A DNA stretch of 64,000 nucleotides from Blumeriella jaapii. Its lineage: Eukaryota > Ascomycota > Leotiomycetes > Helotiales > Drepanopezizaceae. The stretch is taken from positions 992,001-1,056,000 of the forward strand of contig VWND01000064.1 in the NCBI GenBank assembly GCA_009599575.1, in the 5' to 3' direction. Position numbers and translations under genes: made by a program. Positions 24,671 to 34,830 of this stretch are shown here, piece after piece; within the stretch, counting starts at the first letter, position 1; every line of letters begins with the position of its first letter. The notes below the pieces were generated by a model. The model worked only from the letters and a program-made list of their open reading frames with translations. It searched no databases and was not told the origin of the DNA.

Positions 24671-24704
<34 letters not shown>
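24671..24704. repeat. CAAG tetranucleotide microsatellite
   Basis: About 8.5 perfect copies of CAAG in the 3' flank of the 76-residue protein gene, 20 bp past its stop codon on the minus strand. A short GCTCT repeat lies just before it at about 24600. Confidence 0.95.
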
Positions 24705-24706
<2 letters not shown>

Positions 24707-24724
24707 CCGCCCCCCGCTACTCTC

Positions 24725-24955
24725 TCACTGGCCACGCTTTCCGTCCTGCGCCGCCGCCTGATCGCGCCGACTCATCTCGTGCAGGATCTGCTTCGCCTCC
24801 TGGACGTCCTCAGGCTCGTGCATGCGCAAGCCATAGGAGAGCATGAAGTCGTTCATGCTGCGGAAGCCGGCGGCGCGGAGCATCTGGTTCTGGGACTGGG
24901 GCTTCGCGCCCGCCGAGGCGGCGCTGGAGCGGCTGGCGGTGTTGTCCTGCGGCAT
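24725..24955 (-). CDS. small conserved-looking hypothetical protein (76 aa)
   Basis: 76-residue intronless ORF with a proper ATG and high-GC codon use. After a Ser/Ala/Gln-rich head, the segment from residue 25, LRAAGFRSMNDFMLSYGLRM followed by EPEDVQEAKQILHEM, is a compact predicted helical domain. Its GxxSMxxFMxSYGL then DVxEAK pattern is one I associate with small Pezizomycotina proteins of unknown function. It is not inside any other gene. Function unknown. Confidence 0.7.
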   Translation of the reverse strand: MPQDNTASRSSAASAGAKPQSQNQMLRAAGFRSMNDFMLSYGLRMHEPEDVQEAKQILHEMSRRDQAAAQDGKRGQ

Positions 24956-25480
24956 GCTGTTGCTGTTGGGGTTGCTGTTGGGTTCTTGAAGTTTGGGCCT
25001 GGCTTTCGTGACACTGAAGAGCGAAAAGCTCGTGGTTTGCTGTGTCGGTGGAGGTGTGAGGATGTGTTGTGGACGAGAGAGCTCGGGTCAGGTTGGGTTG
25101 ATAGTCGAACTGATCTCGACCTTCTACGTCTTTAAGTACGTGAGGAGAAGTGGAACCCTCGTGACGAGCCTTCCTTGATGATGATTTTGTTTAACGTCAG
25201 GAAGGAGCATGCCTTCCTTGAAGGCGAGGCGAACCCCTTTTAGGATACTTCGCCAGCATCATCCCCGATCTTCGATCTTTCGGTGCCGATCCTACTACTC
25301 TGTAGAGCGCTATTAAAGCATCACCCAGATAGCCTGATCCTTCGTAACAATTCTACCAAAGTGTTCCCCGAGCTTCATCCCAACTCTTGGGTCCATTCGT
25401 GGCGAATACTATTCAGGGTTCGGTGGCCCTTCCTTGAGGGTCACCTGACCATGCACGTGATATTGGTTCCTGACAAGAGG

Positions 25481-25780
25481 AGAGATCACGATCGATGTCT
25501 GGAGGGTAAAACAGGGTGTTGAGGTCAAGAATCAGTTGACGTCTGCTCGCTCTATTGTGCGAGCAACGCGCATCTGATTTACTTTACTGTACTGTACTGT
25601 ACATACCTACTGTACGTGGTGGGAGCAGTGAGCGCACACACTAGACAGTTGGTCTGCGATCATAGGTCTGAGTCTAAGGTGAGCTATGATCATGGATCTG
25701 AAATGATCGTGATCAAAGCGCATTCTGGACACAGAGTCATAGCGACCTTGATGTCCTGAGCGCCAAGTGATGGTTGTTGT
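25481..25780 (+). repeat. dispersed repeat, copy A
   Basis: Diverged but clear match to 49411-49630 in the same orientation. Shared anchors include AGAGATCACGATC, GAGCTATGATC, ATGATCAAAGCG-type and GACACAGAGT, and GAGCGCCAAGTGAT. Copy A carries about 85 extra bases in the middle that contain four TACTGTA-type motifs. No ORF is conserved between copies, so this looks like a non-coding or decayed element. Confidence 0.8.
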
Positions 25781-26282
25781 ACGAAGGTCGTTGAAGAAGG
25801 GTAGCATGGTGAGACGGGGGGCGAGAACTCGTGATCTCGTGATCTCGAAGGCAGAAGAACTTGAGGGTATGGCTTCTTTGGTGTTACAGGAGAACAGGGG
25901 TGGGGAATGAGGATCTTGAAGTAATTGCTCTTTGCGTCTAAAGTAGTCTTCTGTCTACAGGCAGTATACAGTAGGTAGGTACTTAACAGATGTGTAGAGG
26001 GTGTTCACGTGACCAATTCCTCGACACACTCGCAGTGCTTCTACTTACGACCGATCGGTTCTGGTAGGCAGGAACTGTTGCAGAGAGATAGACATGAGAG
26101 ACAAAAGTGACCTTTTCATTTTAGTAGGAAATGCAGAATGCTCTTCACGCGAAATCGACATAAGTAACAAAACAAAAATGAGGCCAGGCTTCTCCGTTAG
26201 CGATTCCGATTGGCTGACGAAGGCACACAGGCACGACACACATCAAGCAATTGCAAAGACCGCGATCAAAACAGCCATCCAA

Positions 26283-26396
26283 ATCCCCTGCTATTCGTAA
26301 GTTTGGACATACAAAAAGAAAGATTTCTAGATTGCCCTCTGTGATCCCCTGCTATTCGTAAGTTTGAATATAAAGAAATTTAGATTGCCCTCTGTG
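26283..26396. repeat. two tandem copies of a 53-61 bp unit
   Basis: Units begin at 26283 and 26344 with ATCCCCTGCTATTCGTAAGT and both end in GATTGCCCTCTGTG; the second copy is shorter by a few bases in the middle. It directly follows the tRNA-derived sequence when read on the minus strand. Confidence 0.9.
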
Positions 26397-26438
26397 ACTA
26401 AGTACTTATTAGCATTGGCATCAATTATTGGCAATGCA

Positions 26439-26547
26439 ATGAACTTACGAGTCGAACTCACGACCTTCGGATGAGTCTGCATTGTGAACAACAAGCAAAT
26501 CATACTGTGTATGAGACCGACGCTTTAACCAACTAAGCCAAGAAGGC
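26439..26547 (-). pseudogene. tRNA-Met(CAT) pseudogene with intron, SINE-head-like
   Basis: On the minus strand the sequence starts GCCTTCTTGGCTTAGTTGG and continues GCGTCGGTCTCATA, matching the acceptor 5' strand, D arm and anticodon arm of a fungal elongator tRNA-Met with anticodon CAT. A 37-nt insert at the canonical position after base 37 looks like a tRNA intron. Then ATCCGAAGGTCGTGAGTTCGA matches the anticodon 3' strand, variable loop and T arm. The T-stem 3' side and the acceptor 3' strand do not pair (AGAAGGC is expected, unrelated sequence is present), so it cannot fold as a functional tRNA. It is either a truncated tRNA gene or the head of a tRNA-derived retroelement. Confidence 0.6.
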
Positions 26548-27782
26548 TGAAAGTGAAAGATGGTACTCGTCCCAGGTGTGTCCCTCCATCTTCCCACCGA
26601 AATTTCTTTCGCCAAGGAAGACCTCTCATTGCGGAGGGGAATACCGGTATCGCTGCTGTAATTATAAGCAGTCTCGTAAACCCGATTGCCAACAGAACAA
26701 GTTCAACTATCAGCCTTCGATTATAGCAGCAAGAGCTGCTGGTTTTGGGTGGCCTAGACCAATCTCACAAAGTTTGGGTCATGTGAGAACATACCCGGTA
26801 GTCACTCTTGATCGCTACCGGTGGAAAAAGTCTTTGCAACAGCTATCAACGCCACAGGCGAGCACCTATCCAGACCCAGAGCATCTCAGATACGTCTGCA
26901 AGCCGGTCACTGAGCTAGCTAACTGGCGGAACAGGTATATCCGTCCGGCATGTACTGTGTACAAATGCCTAGGTCCATGGACAATGAGCAAGACGTTGTA
27001 TGCCTCGCATGCCTACCGGGCCAGGGACCGACGCATCAAAAAAATTGTGGGTTCGCACAATATAAACTGCAGCGTTCAGTGCATGCACTGAGGGGGTGTG
27101 TTCTGATGTTTCAAGTTGTACTGATCAGTACTGTATAAATTTCCGTTGCATGACGAAGATGTTGCGGATAGGAACAATTCGATTATCACATGCACTGTAA
27201 CGAGCACCAAGTCGTGCCCGTGATTTGTGACGCTCAAATCTCAAAGTACAGTAGTAGGTGACACTGGTTCCCATTCAGACATACACTTAAGCCGATGAAT
27301 GCTTTTACAACAGGGCGCAGAAAGTCTCTACCACGTTACTAGATAATGATTTCTTCGCTTCGTAGCTAATTTGTTTTAATCTTCGATGCTGACAGTCGCA
27401 GAAAAACTTTCTTCGTAGAAGATCGCGATAACTGAGGAATGGGGTTTTCTGATCGCCTTCGAGAGCATTACTAGATCTTCGTAGCCAGCGCCTCGGACAG
27501 GCTCCATAATCCGTGTAAGCGTAGCATAACATTGATCATGTTATGTTGTATCGATCCGCTGGTACTGTAGTATAAAAAATCGCGTAAACGCGATCGTCCA
27601 AAGCCAAAGCACAGGACACATAATACTGAATTCAAGCTTCACTTAAAAGCAGCCAGATGAGTAATGCTAATGGCCGCCTTGGCTACCGGGTTCTCGTTCT
27701 CGTGACTTGTATGATCGAGTGACTGTAGTCTTTCCACATTTCGCAGACTACACTTCGTTATCTCTTCTTCAATTTCGCAAGA

Positions 27783-29457
27783 ATGAGAGTCTTTCAATCC
27801 CTTACCACTTCGCTCATTCTGAAGCTCCTTGTTCAATCCAGCAATGTACGTAGCCAGACGCTATCAACCCGCCCTCTCATCAACGTTGGTCCTAAGACAC
27901 CCACGACTCCTCATGCGGTTTCGCCTCCACGAATAGAGGGCAAGGTATGCTACGTGCATGCAATCGGCGATGGCTCAGATGACAGTCAATCCCTCTTATC
28001 AGCCGCCAAAGAATGTAACAATGGTGGGACGGTGGCGTTGCTTGATCCTCTTTACATCATTTCCAAGCCGCTGGACCTCACGTTTCTGAATGCCATTGAT
28101 TTTGATATCCGAGGAACAATCAGATTCTCCAATGACACCACGTACTGGACGGAGAACTCGTTCAAATACGCATTTCAAGATGTCTACGGATTTTGGCAGT
28201 GGGGCGGGAAGGATGTGAACTGGTACGGTGGGGGAACAATCGATGGAAATGCCCAGGCAAGTCATTTTCCTGGACTTTTTTCGAGCTTCGATTCCCGAAG
28301 CTCCGATTTCAGTCTCCAATCTGCCCAAAACACGTAAAGCACAGTGCTTACGTCGGGCACTGGTTCTCAGGCTTGGTACGATCTCTTTGCAAAAAACTCG
28401 ACCATCCAAAGACCCGTCCTATTCACGATTCTTGGCCTGCAGCAGGGAAGTATGAGCAACATCAAAATGATCAATCCGCCCTCTTGGTTCAACTTTTTCA
28501 GCGACAGCTCAGATCTCATCATCGATCAGATCGACCTGCGGGCTTCAACCCAGAACACCAATCCAGTGAAGAACTCAGGTAGGGTCTCTTGTTACCAGTA
28601 ACTGTTTCGCTGCAAATAGAATCTTACTTGCGGTCGTCAGATGGCTGGGATACGTACCGTTCCGATCACATCACGATACAGAACAGCATCGTGGACAATA
28701 CCGACGACTGCGTCTCATTCAAGCCCAACAGCACGAATATCATAGTCCAAAACATGCATTGTAACGGGTCGCACGGAATGTCCATCGGCTCCTTGGGTCA
28801 GTACCTCGGGGTCAAGGATATCGTGGAGAACGTCTACGTGTATAATGCCACGATGAGCAATTCTGCAGCGTCCGCGAGAATCAAAGTTTTTCAGGATGTG
28901 ATACCGGAATCCGATGGATCGCTACCGCTTGCTTCTGGAGGCGGTTATGGGTACGTACAGAACGTAACCTACGGCGAGATACACAACGTCAACGATGATT
29001 GTGAGTGTTCTGTTCCCACCAAATACCATATTTTGACTGACGGAAAACGAGATGCTATTCAAGTCACCACTTGTTATTCGCAGAAAAACACCACTTTGTG
29101 TGACCTGTATCCGGTACATCGCAATGCTCAGTAAGATAATAGTGGGACGCCGCTGACCAAGCTTTCACAGTCTAGGATGGTCATCCAGGACATCTTGTTC
29201 GAGAATTTTGACGGCACTTCAAGTGCCCGCTACGACCCGGTGGCCGGGACGTTGGTATGCAGCAGCGCTGAGGTTAGTCTTCATCCCACCGAAGCTGGCT
29301 TTCCGGCCAGGAGAATAGAAATAGCTGACGAGACGGTTAGCGGTGTATCAACATTGCGGCCCGAAATATCTCCATTACGCCGCCCAGTGGAAAGAAGGCA
29401 CAGTGGAAGTGTACCAATGTTGATAGGTCGCTGCTGGACATCAACTGCGTTGCGTAG
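27783..29457 (+). CDS. GH28 exo-polygalacturonase-type pectinase
   Basis: Secreted glycoside hydrolase family 28 enzyme, closest in layout to fungal exo-polygalacturonases that release galacturonate from homogalacturonan ends. 440 residues in six exons: 27783-28256, 28371-28578, 28641-29000, 29052-29113, 29171-29272 and 29341-29457. Catalytic motifs are present: NTDD at 247-250, the histidine motif as SHG at 271-273 and RIK at 307-309; [15 protein letters not shown] is the exo-type version. The C-terminus keeps the expected Cys-rich ending (WKCTNVD, LLDINC). The N-terminal 25 residues are hydrophobic but a weak signal peptide. Intron 1 starts with GC, not GT (GCAAGT donor). All six exons join in frame, so the gene looks functional. 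Confidence 0.92.
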
Positions 29458-30752
29458 GTAGTCAGAGGTGAATGTTCTCAAAAGGTGCTCGCTTGTCCAC
29501 CCCTCTGGGCTCTGCGTACAAATCAATCGTCCAGTACAGCTAAAAGAGAAATGTGCGCATAGCTCACCGATTGAAAGCTTGGTTAATCAAGAGCGTCGTA
29601 ACGCTCCGATTAACACGGCGAACCAAAGGCCCACGGAAAAGCAAGGTAAAAGTGATCGAAACGAAGAAACATAGTTTTACAAGCCGAATCCAAGGGTTAA
29701 GATAAACACACAAGCTTTCTCTTTGGTAACTTGAATTACAGCCGATTATTCAAGCAATAGACATCTTTTGGAACGTAGGTCACGTGTGTAGTATAGCACG
29801 TGACTCCAGAGGCACAGAATGCATACAACCCTGCGCTGCAACGTACTGTAGAATAGCTTCTCCCTCAGACAAGATTACAGTACAACCCAATACGACCCTG
29901 CATTGCATTGTAGTACTTGGCCTGTCTCACTCCCCTACCCCCTTTGCAACCGACAACGCGAGTGCGTTATTCCGTCGTAGCGTCATGCGGCCGTTCGCAG
30001 TTGGTGTTGGTCTTTAACATCGTCGTAGAATCTCCGATGACATTCGTGAGAAATTCAGATCATAAAATCGTTCGACTCTGGTAAGAAGCAAACGTAGCAT
30101 GGGGATTAATTAGTCCGCAAAGACTTTCCTGTTAATTAAGAACGCCGCCAGCTTCTTCGGCTTGTACAGTAGGATTTTGTTTGGAAACCTAAGAATTGCT
30201 TTGCGGTTCTTTGAAAGACGGTGTTTTGGATGTGTATCCTTGGCCAGTAGTTAGCTCCCGTCATGGCTCATGAGCAGAATGTTATATGCAGCTGATTTAC
30301 AAGTCCTTTGCATTCAGATCGCGTTTCGGCGTCCCGGTGTCTGTGTTGGATGTTCTACCACTCGTTGTCCTCATGGAGCTCTGCGCGTACCTTACTTACG
30401 GCAATTGCACTGCAATTACAAATTTTTTGATGCAGCTGATTGCGGAAACTTGCCTGTTGTAAATTCTTTCGCGTTTGACATTTTTGTAAACCCGATCATG
30501 CATCGTCTTTTTAGATGAACGCCTCCGGCGCTGAATAAACAAAGCTCAAGTGATGATTGGAGCACAAGGGAGCTAAGATTGATCGATCAACGGGGGCTTG
30601 GGAGATCGTAAATTGTGATAGAAGCAGTCTTTGTACAATCATTTAGAATCATGTACTACAGGAAGGGAAGGTTGCTAGGGGAGGGAGTCTTACATATAGT
30701 AGAAGGCGAGCTGAAGGGGCCAAAAAGGCCGAAATGGGCCATGAAATCAGTC

Positions 30753-30820
30753 TTTGCGATTAGAAAATAGTCAAATCCTGAGCTCGCCTTGGTACTGCAA
30801 AGCCTTCCTTGGATATAGGT
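30753..30820 (+). repeat. 68-bp direct repeat, copy 1
   Basis: Starts TTTGCGATTAGAAAATAGTC and ends GGATATAGGT; differs from copy 2 at three of 68 positions by eye. Confidence 0.92.
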
Positions 30821-31227
30821 GATAGTCATGATGATGATGATGGTATTACTTAACGTCTGGAGGGGGCAGTGAAACTGCGCAGCCTCAAGCCTTCCGCAGA
30901 GCATTGGAAACGTGCTAAGCTAGGGATTTTTACATACAAAAGACCCTCGAGAAAGTAGTTATATAAAAGAAATGTGTGACAAATGGTCCGCTATTTGAGC
31001 CCTTCCCCTACAGGCGGGATGGTTCTCCATTGTGTTCGTGAACTCAGACTTCGAAAAGGCAAAATTTCAAAGCTGAAAAGTAGCTGACTGTTTTGTTGGT
31101 CGTGCGACCGTTAGTCAAGCCGGAGTGGCGATTCTGGAAAGGCAATCAAAACAATAACAAAAACATAAGAAATCCAGCTATTTTTATCAAAAACCCCCAA
31201 TCGTTGGTAATCCAATGTTTGAAGCTT

Positions 31228-31295
31228 TTTGCGATGAGAAAAGAGTCAAATCCTGAGCTCGCCTTGGTACTGCAAAGCCTTCCTTGGATTTAGGT
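31228..31295 (+). repeat. 68-bp direct repeat, copy 2
   Basis: Same orientation as copy 1, 475 bp downstream. Begins TTTGCGATGAGAAAAGAGTC and ends GGATTTAGGT. The core TCAAATCCTGAGCTCGCC and following 30 bases are identical. Confidence 0.92.
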
Positions 31296-31858
31296 AGACC
31301 TGTGATGATATATACGCGAGATTAAGCGAGAATCCGTTTACTGTACTTGCCCTGGTCGACGCGGTGTCTTTAGAACTCGCAAGTTCCTGAAAGAGGAGTA
31401 CGCAGTAGCAGGTTCGAATGTATGGCCGAAAATATAGTAGAATGGCTCGACAGAGCTGCTTGGTAACCTCCAAAGCATGAAGGAATTCGGATCCTACTAT
31501 GTGGTAATTAGCACGAAATGTCTGTTCGAAGGATGCTATCCGCATCCACGACCATCGGAGTTGTCCGATCTCCGAGTGACCTTGTCGTCCTGGCAAGCTT
31601 TCCGTCCATGTAACTTGGGCCAAACAGCATACGGAGACCATGCGTGCCGGAAATTATTAGATCTATTACTGTCAAGTTCAATCCCATGCTCCGCCCTGCA
31701 AGACGAAATCCAATACTTCGGATCCTCCAGAGTGGCTCACCTTACCTGAGCAATTTAGATCCACATGACAAGACATACAGTACAAAGTTGTCATGATAGC
31801 CTCAGAACACTCAGGGTGGCTCGCATGTTGAGATTTATGTCCTTTTGTTCACCCAACG

Positions 31859-34061
31859 ATGCGAGTCCGTGTTTTCCTTGGCGCGGCTGCGTTGGCCTTG
31901 CAAGCTCTCTTTGCCAATGCGGATGTAACAATCAGCTCTATCAATGGTAACAAGTATCTCTCGCCTCTCAGAAATGGTCAATCAGTAAAGGTCAGGGGAT
32001 TGGTGACGGCTAAAGGTGGCGGTGGGTTCAACTTGCGCCAAGAGACCGATCAGGTGACCACCAACATGATCAAGCAGGGCTCCAACTCGATCTTCGTCTC
32101 TAGTTTTGGTATCAATGCTGGGAGTATAAGAGTAGGCGATTACGTCGAAGTAGGCGCTTCTGTCTCCGTATCCCGCTCAACGCGCGCGTTTTTATACGTG
32201 GTAAGTAAACCGGCCATTTTGTCTTACTTCCAATAAGACATCTTGCTTTCAAGCTACTCTGGGGTAGTATGCTGTCCTTCTCTCGGGAAAACTTTCATTT
32301 CGCAACTGCTGATTCTTGTTACAGACCACGTTAGAAAACTTATATTATTACGATGTCATCTCGAAAAACAATCCGGTGGAGCCGCTCATCCTTGGAGAAG
32401 GCCAGCTAAACCCTCCTACCGAACAACACTCGTCGCTCGATGATGGAGATATTCTTTCGTTGCCGTTCAATCGCAGTTGGATCTCTGTAGAGAACCCGAC
32501 TCTGGACCCGCTTACTTACGGCATGGATTTCTGGCAAAGTTTGAGCGGAGAGCTTGTGACTATCAAGTCTCCAAGAGCGGTCTCTAAGTCCAACAAATAT
32601 CAATGCTTTTTTATTGTTGGGTCATGGAGAACTACTGGCGATAACTCACGGGGTGGTTTGACCATGACTGATAAGGGTAAGACGTTTCCTATTTCCACTG
32701 GCTGGCAATGAAATTGTAAGATGAGAGCGACTCTTCTGAGCCGAGGCTCTTTTGATCTCGCACCATATCATTCTAGAAGCACGGGAAAGACCCAGAAGTG
32801 CTTCTCATGTACAGGCCATCAAAGCTTTGATTCATCGCTAACATTTGTCAGATCACAACCCGGAAGCATTATATGTTTATCTTCCTCTTGATAAGTCAAG
32901 TCTCCCAAGTGGTGTGAAAATAGGCGATGTCTTCGAGGACATCACTGGAATCATAACCTATACTGGGTCTTTTGTGAGTAACTTGAGACTTCCGCGGTCC
33001 GCTGTTAATCCCTCGCAATTCTTAACATCTTTCCACGGAGGTTACCTTTTGCAAAGCACCCTAGAAAGACTTCACGCTAACTTGCTTGCTACCTCAAGTC
33101 TATAAGGCCCTTGACCGCACTAAAGTTCAAACGTCCCGCGTTACCCAGCAGAGCCCCAGCTACAACTCTTGTCTCAGATGCAAAGTGCAGAAAGCTCACA
33201 TTTGGTGTCTTCAACCTTGGCAGCCCAGCTGCCTATCCAAGAGACCTCACACCGATGGTCGGTGCCATTGTCAATGGTATGAAGAAACCTGATCTCATTT
33301 TCGTACAAGAAACTCGACCAGATTACGCGGAAAATCTCGTTCAAGCGATTTTTAAGTCGTCCGGGGTCGAATATGCCGTGGCCAGACTACTCGTCGACCA
33401 TACAAGGCCCAACTCGCTCTACCTCTACAAGCCGAAAATCCTTCGCCTCCAAAATCGCGTTCAGGGATCATGGGATCAACCCAACGAAGTTCTTCCTGGT
33501 CCAAAACTGAAGTACAACCCTGGGAGCGTTGATACCGGGAACGGAGTCTCCGAGATATCGCGTCAGCCATTAGCTGCAGCGTGGATGACTTCCAATGGAA
33601 GGAACAAGTTCTTCACCATCAACCTCCACCTGAAAAGTAGGCGTGGTGAGAGTCCTCAGCAAGGAGACGCCAGAACGCCGATCAACGCAGGAATGAATGA
33701 ACGCGAGGACGAAGCCAGATCCATCGCGAAATTTGCGGCCAACATTCTCGCGCAGAACTCCTCGGCCAAGATCATCGTTGCAGGCGACTTCAACGATTTT
33801 GCATTCAGCCAGCCTGTGAAGACCTTCGCGGCGGAATCTGGCATGCTGAACCTTGACGATGTTGCGAATGTCCCGCCCACGGAGCGATACACCTACGTAT
33901 TCGACACGAGCTGCCGACAGCTGGACCATGTCTTCGTCAGCCCTGCATTGGCCGCCTCAAACGCTGCCTTTGAACACGTTCATATCAACACTTGGGCCTC
34001 TCGCAAAAACCAGGTAACAGATCACGACCCTAGCGTTGCGATGTTGGATGTTTGCTCGTAG
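31859..34061 (+). CDS. secreted endonuclease/exonuclease/phosphatase-fold nuclease
   Basis: 592-residue secreted protein in four exons: 31859-32200, 32325-32676, 32852-32973 and 33099-34061; donors GTAAGT, GTAAGA, GTGAGT. Residues 1-21 form a signal peptide (ending ALFANA). The first half (about 22-270) resembles the OB/lamin-like N-terminal region of bacterial-type extracellular nucleases. The C-terminal half is an EEP catalytic domain: FVQET (metal-binding Glu343), NLHLKS (His449), GDFNDF (501-506), LDHVF (548-549) and the closing TDHDPS (579-584) with catalytic His581. Such enzymes cut DNA or nucleic acid outside the cell, probably for phosphate or nucleotide scavenging or against extracellular DNA; the exact substrate is inferred. 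It follows the pectinase gene on the same strand. Confidence 0.88.
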
Positions 34062-34554
34062 AGTTGTGGATGCATGTGGCTATGGTGCCCCTGAACGCTT
34101 GACGAAGATCCTCGTGGGAGAATGCCATCGTTGGTGTGCCTTGATTTGTCTCCAAGCCATTTCCAGGGAGTGTAAAACATGCTTGCCAATAGCGGATTGA
34201 AAATAGCTCACATGAGAATGTATCATAGATTGCGTTGAAATCTTACATGAACAAAGTGAATTTTACAAAACTTTCATCCACGTAGAAGGCGCAAATAACG
34301 CCGGCGAGTTGCGAGCAACGAATTTTTGCTTACACCCTATTCTGGTTCCACAAGTCCAAGTTGTTCCCATTATTCGTAGCAAATCCGTACCAAGAACTAA
34401 CTTATCAAGCCGCTGCTGCGTCCCAATTATTCGCTAGGCCTCCGTGTCTCCCCTTCCATCCTCCATATCTACCATTCTTATTAATCGTCCTCTATGGTCA
34501 CGCCCCTTTCCGTCAATCGCAGCATCTCCAATCGGTAACACCAAGTCAGGTCTA
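34062..34554. other. convergent intergenic region
   Basis: 493 bp between the nuclease stop and the 3' end of the small membrane protein. No coding or structured feature seen. Confidence 0.6.
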
Positions 34555-34830
34555 TTATGCCGAGAACATCAGATAAATAAGAACTACAGGCCAGGCAGTG
34601 CTCAGCAAGACAGCAGTGACGACGCTTGCGGCGCCTATGCGATTCTTTCCTCTCGGCCCTCGCCACCTATCTGCCAAAAGCGTCGTGCTCCATATCATGA
34701 ACATGACATAAATGGCAAGTCCCCACAGGATCGGCAGTCGATACAGGGTTTCCATGTCTCCTTCGCCGATGACATCGAGAGTGATATCGGGAGTGGCATT
34801 TGGGCGTTCCAAAGAGAGATTGGCGCCCAT
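34555..34830 (-). CDS. small two-helix membrane protein (91 aa)
   Basis: 91-residue protein of unknown function. Hydrophobic segments at about residues 33-53 (LPILWGLAIYVMFMIW) and 64-90 (ASVVTAVLLSTAWPVVLIYL) predict two membrane-spanning helices joined by a basic loop (ADRWRGPRGKNRIG). The high-GC, well-spaced residues and balanced helices argue for a real gene, of a type seen as short conserved hypotheticals in filamentous fungi. Start taken at ATG 34830; the frame is open for another 370 bp upstream without similarity, so an extra 5' exon is possible. Confidence 0.6.
   Translation of the reverse strand: MGANLSLERPNATPDITLDVIGEGDMETLYRLPILWGLAIYVMFMIWSTTLLADRWRGPRGKNRIGAASVVTAVLLSTAWPVVLIYLMFSA

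Larger units (their letters stand above)
24956..27782. other. 2.8-kb spacer with repeats
   Basis: No protein gene supported. It contains copy A of a dispersed repeat (25481-25780), clustered TACTGTA motifs at 25585-25615, and a tRNA-derived unit with a tandem-repeat tail (26283-26547). One 171-codon open frame at 26576-27091 begins with GTG and has no recognisable domain, so it is not called. Confidence 0.5.
29458..31858. other. 2.4-kb spacer between two secreted-enzyme genes
   Basis: No gene found. Holds two CACGTG sites at 29781 and 29797, several TACTGTA motifs, a 68-bp direct repeat pair (30753 and 31228) and AT-rich sequence. The final 100-200 bp should be the promoter of the nuclease gene. 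Confidence 0.5.

Noticed and set aside
26576..27091. 171-codon plus-strand frame next to the tRNA pseudogene
   Set aside because: Begins with GTG, sits in repeat-derived DNA, and has no recognisable domain; chance openness is likelier.
27783..34061. Pectinase and nuclease as a virulence gene cluster
   Set aside because: Two secreted enzymes 2.4 kb apart do not make a cluster; no shared regulatory motif was evident and the spacer is repeat-derived.
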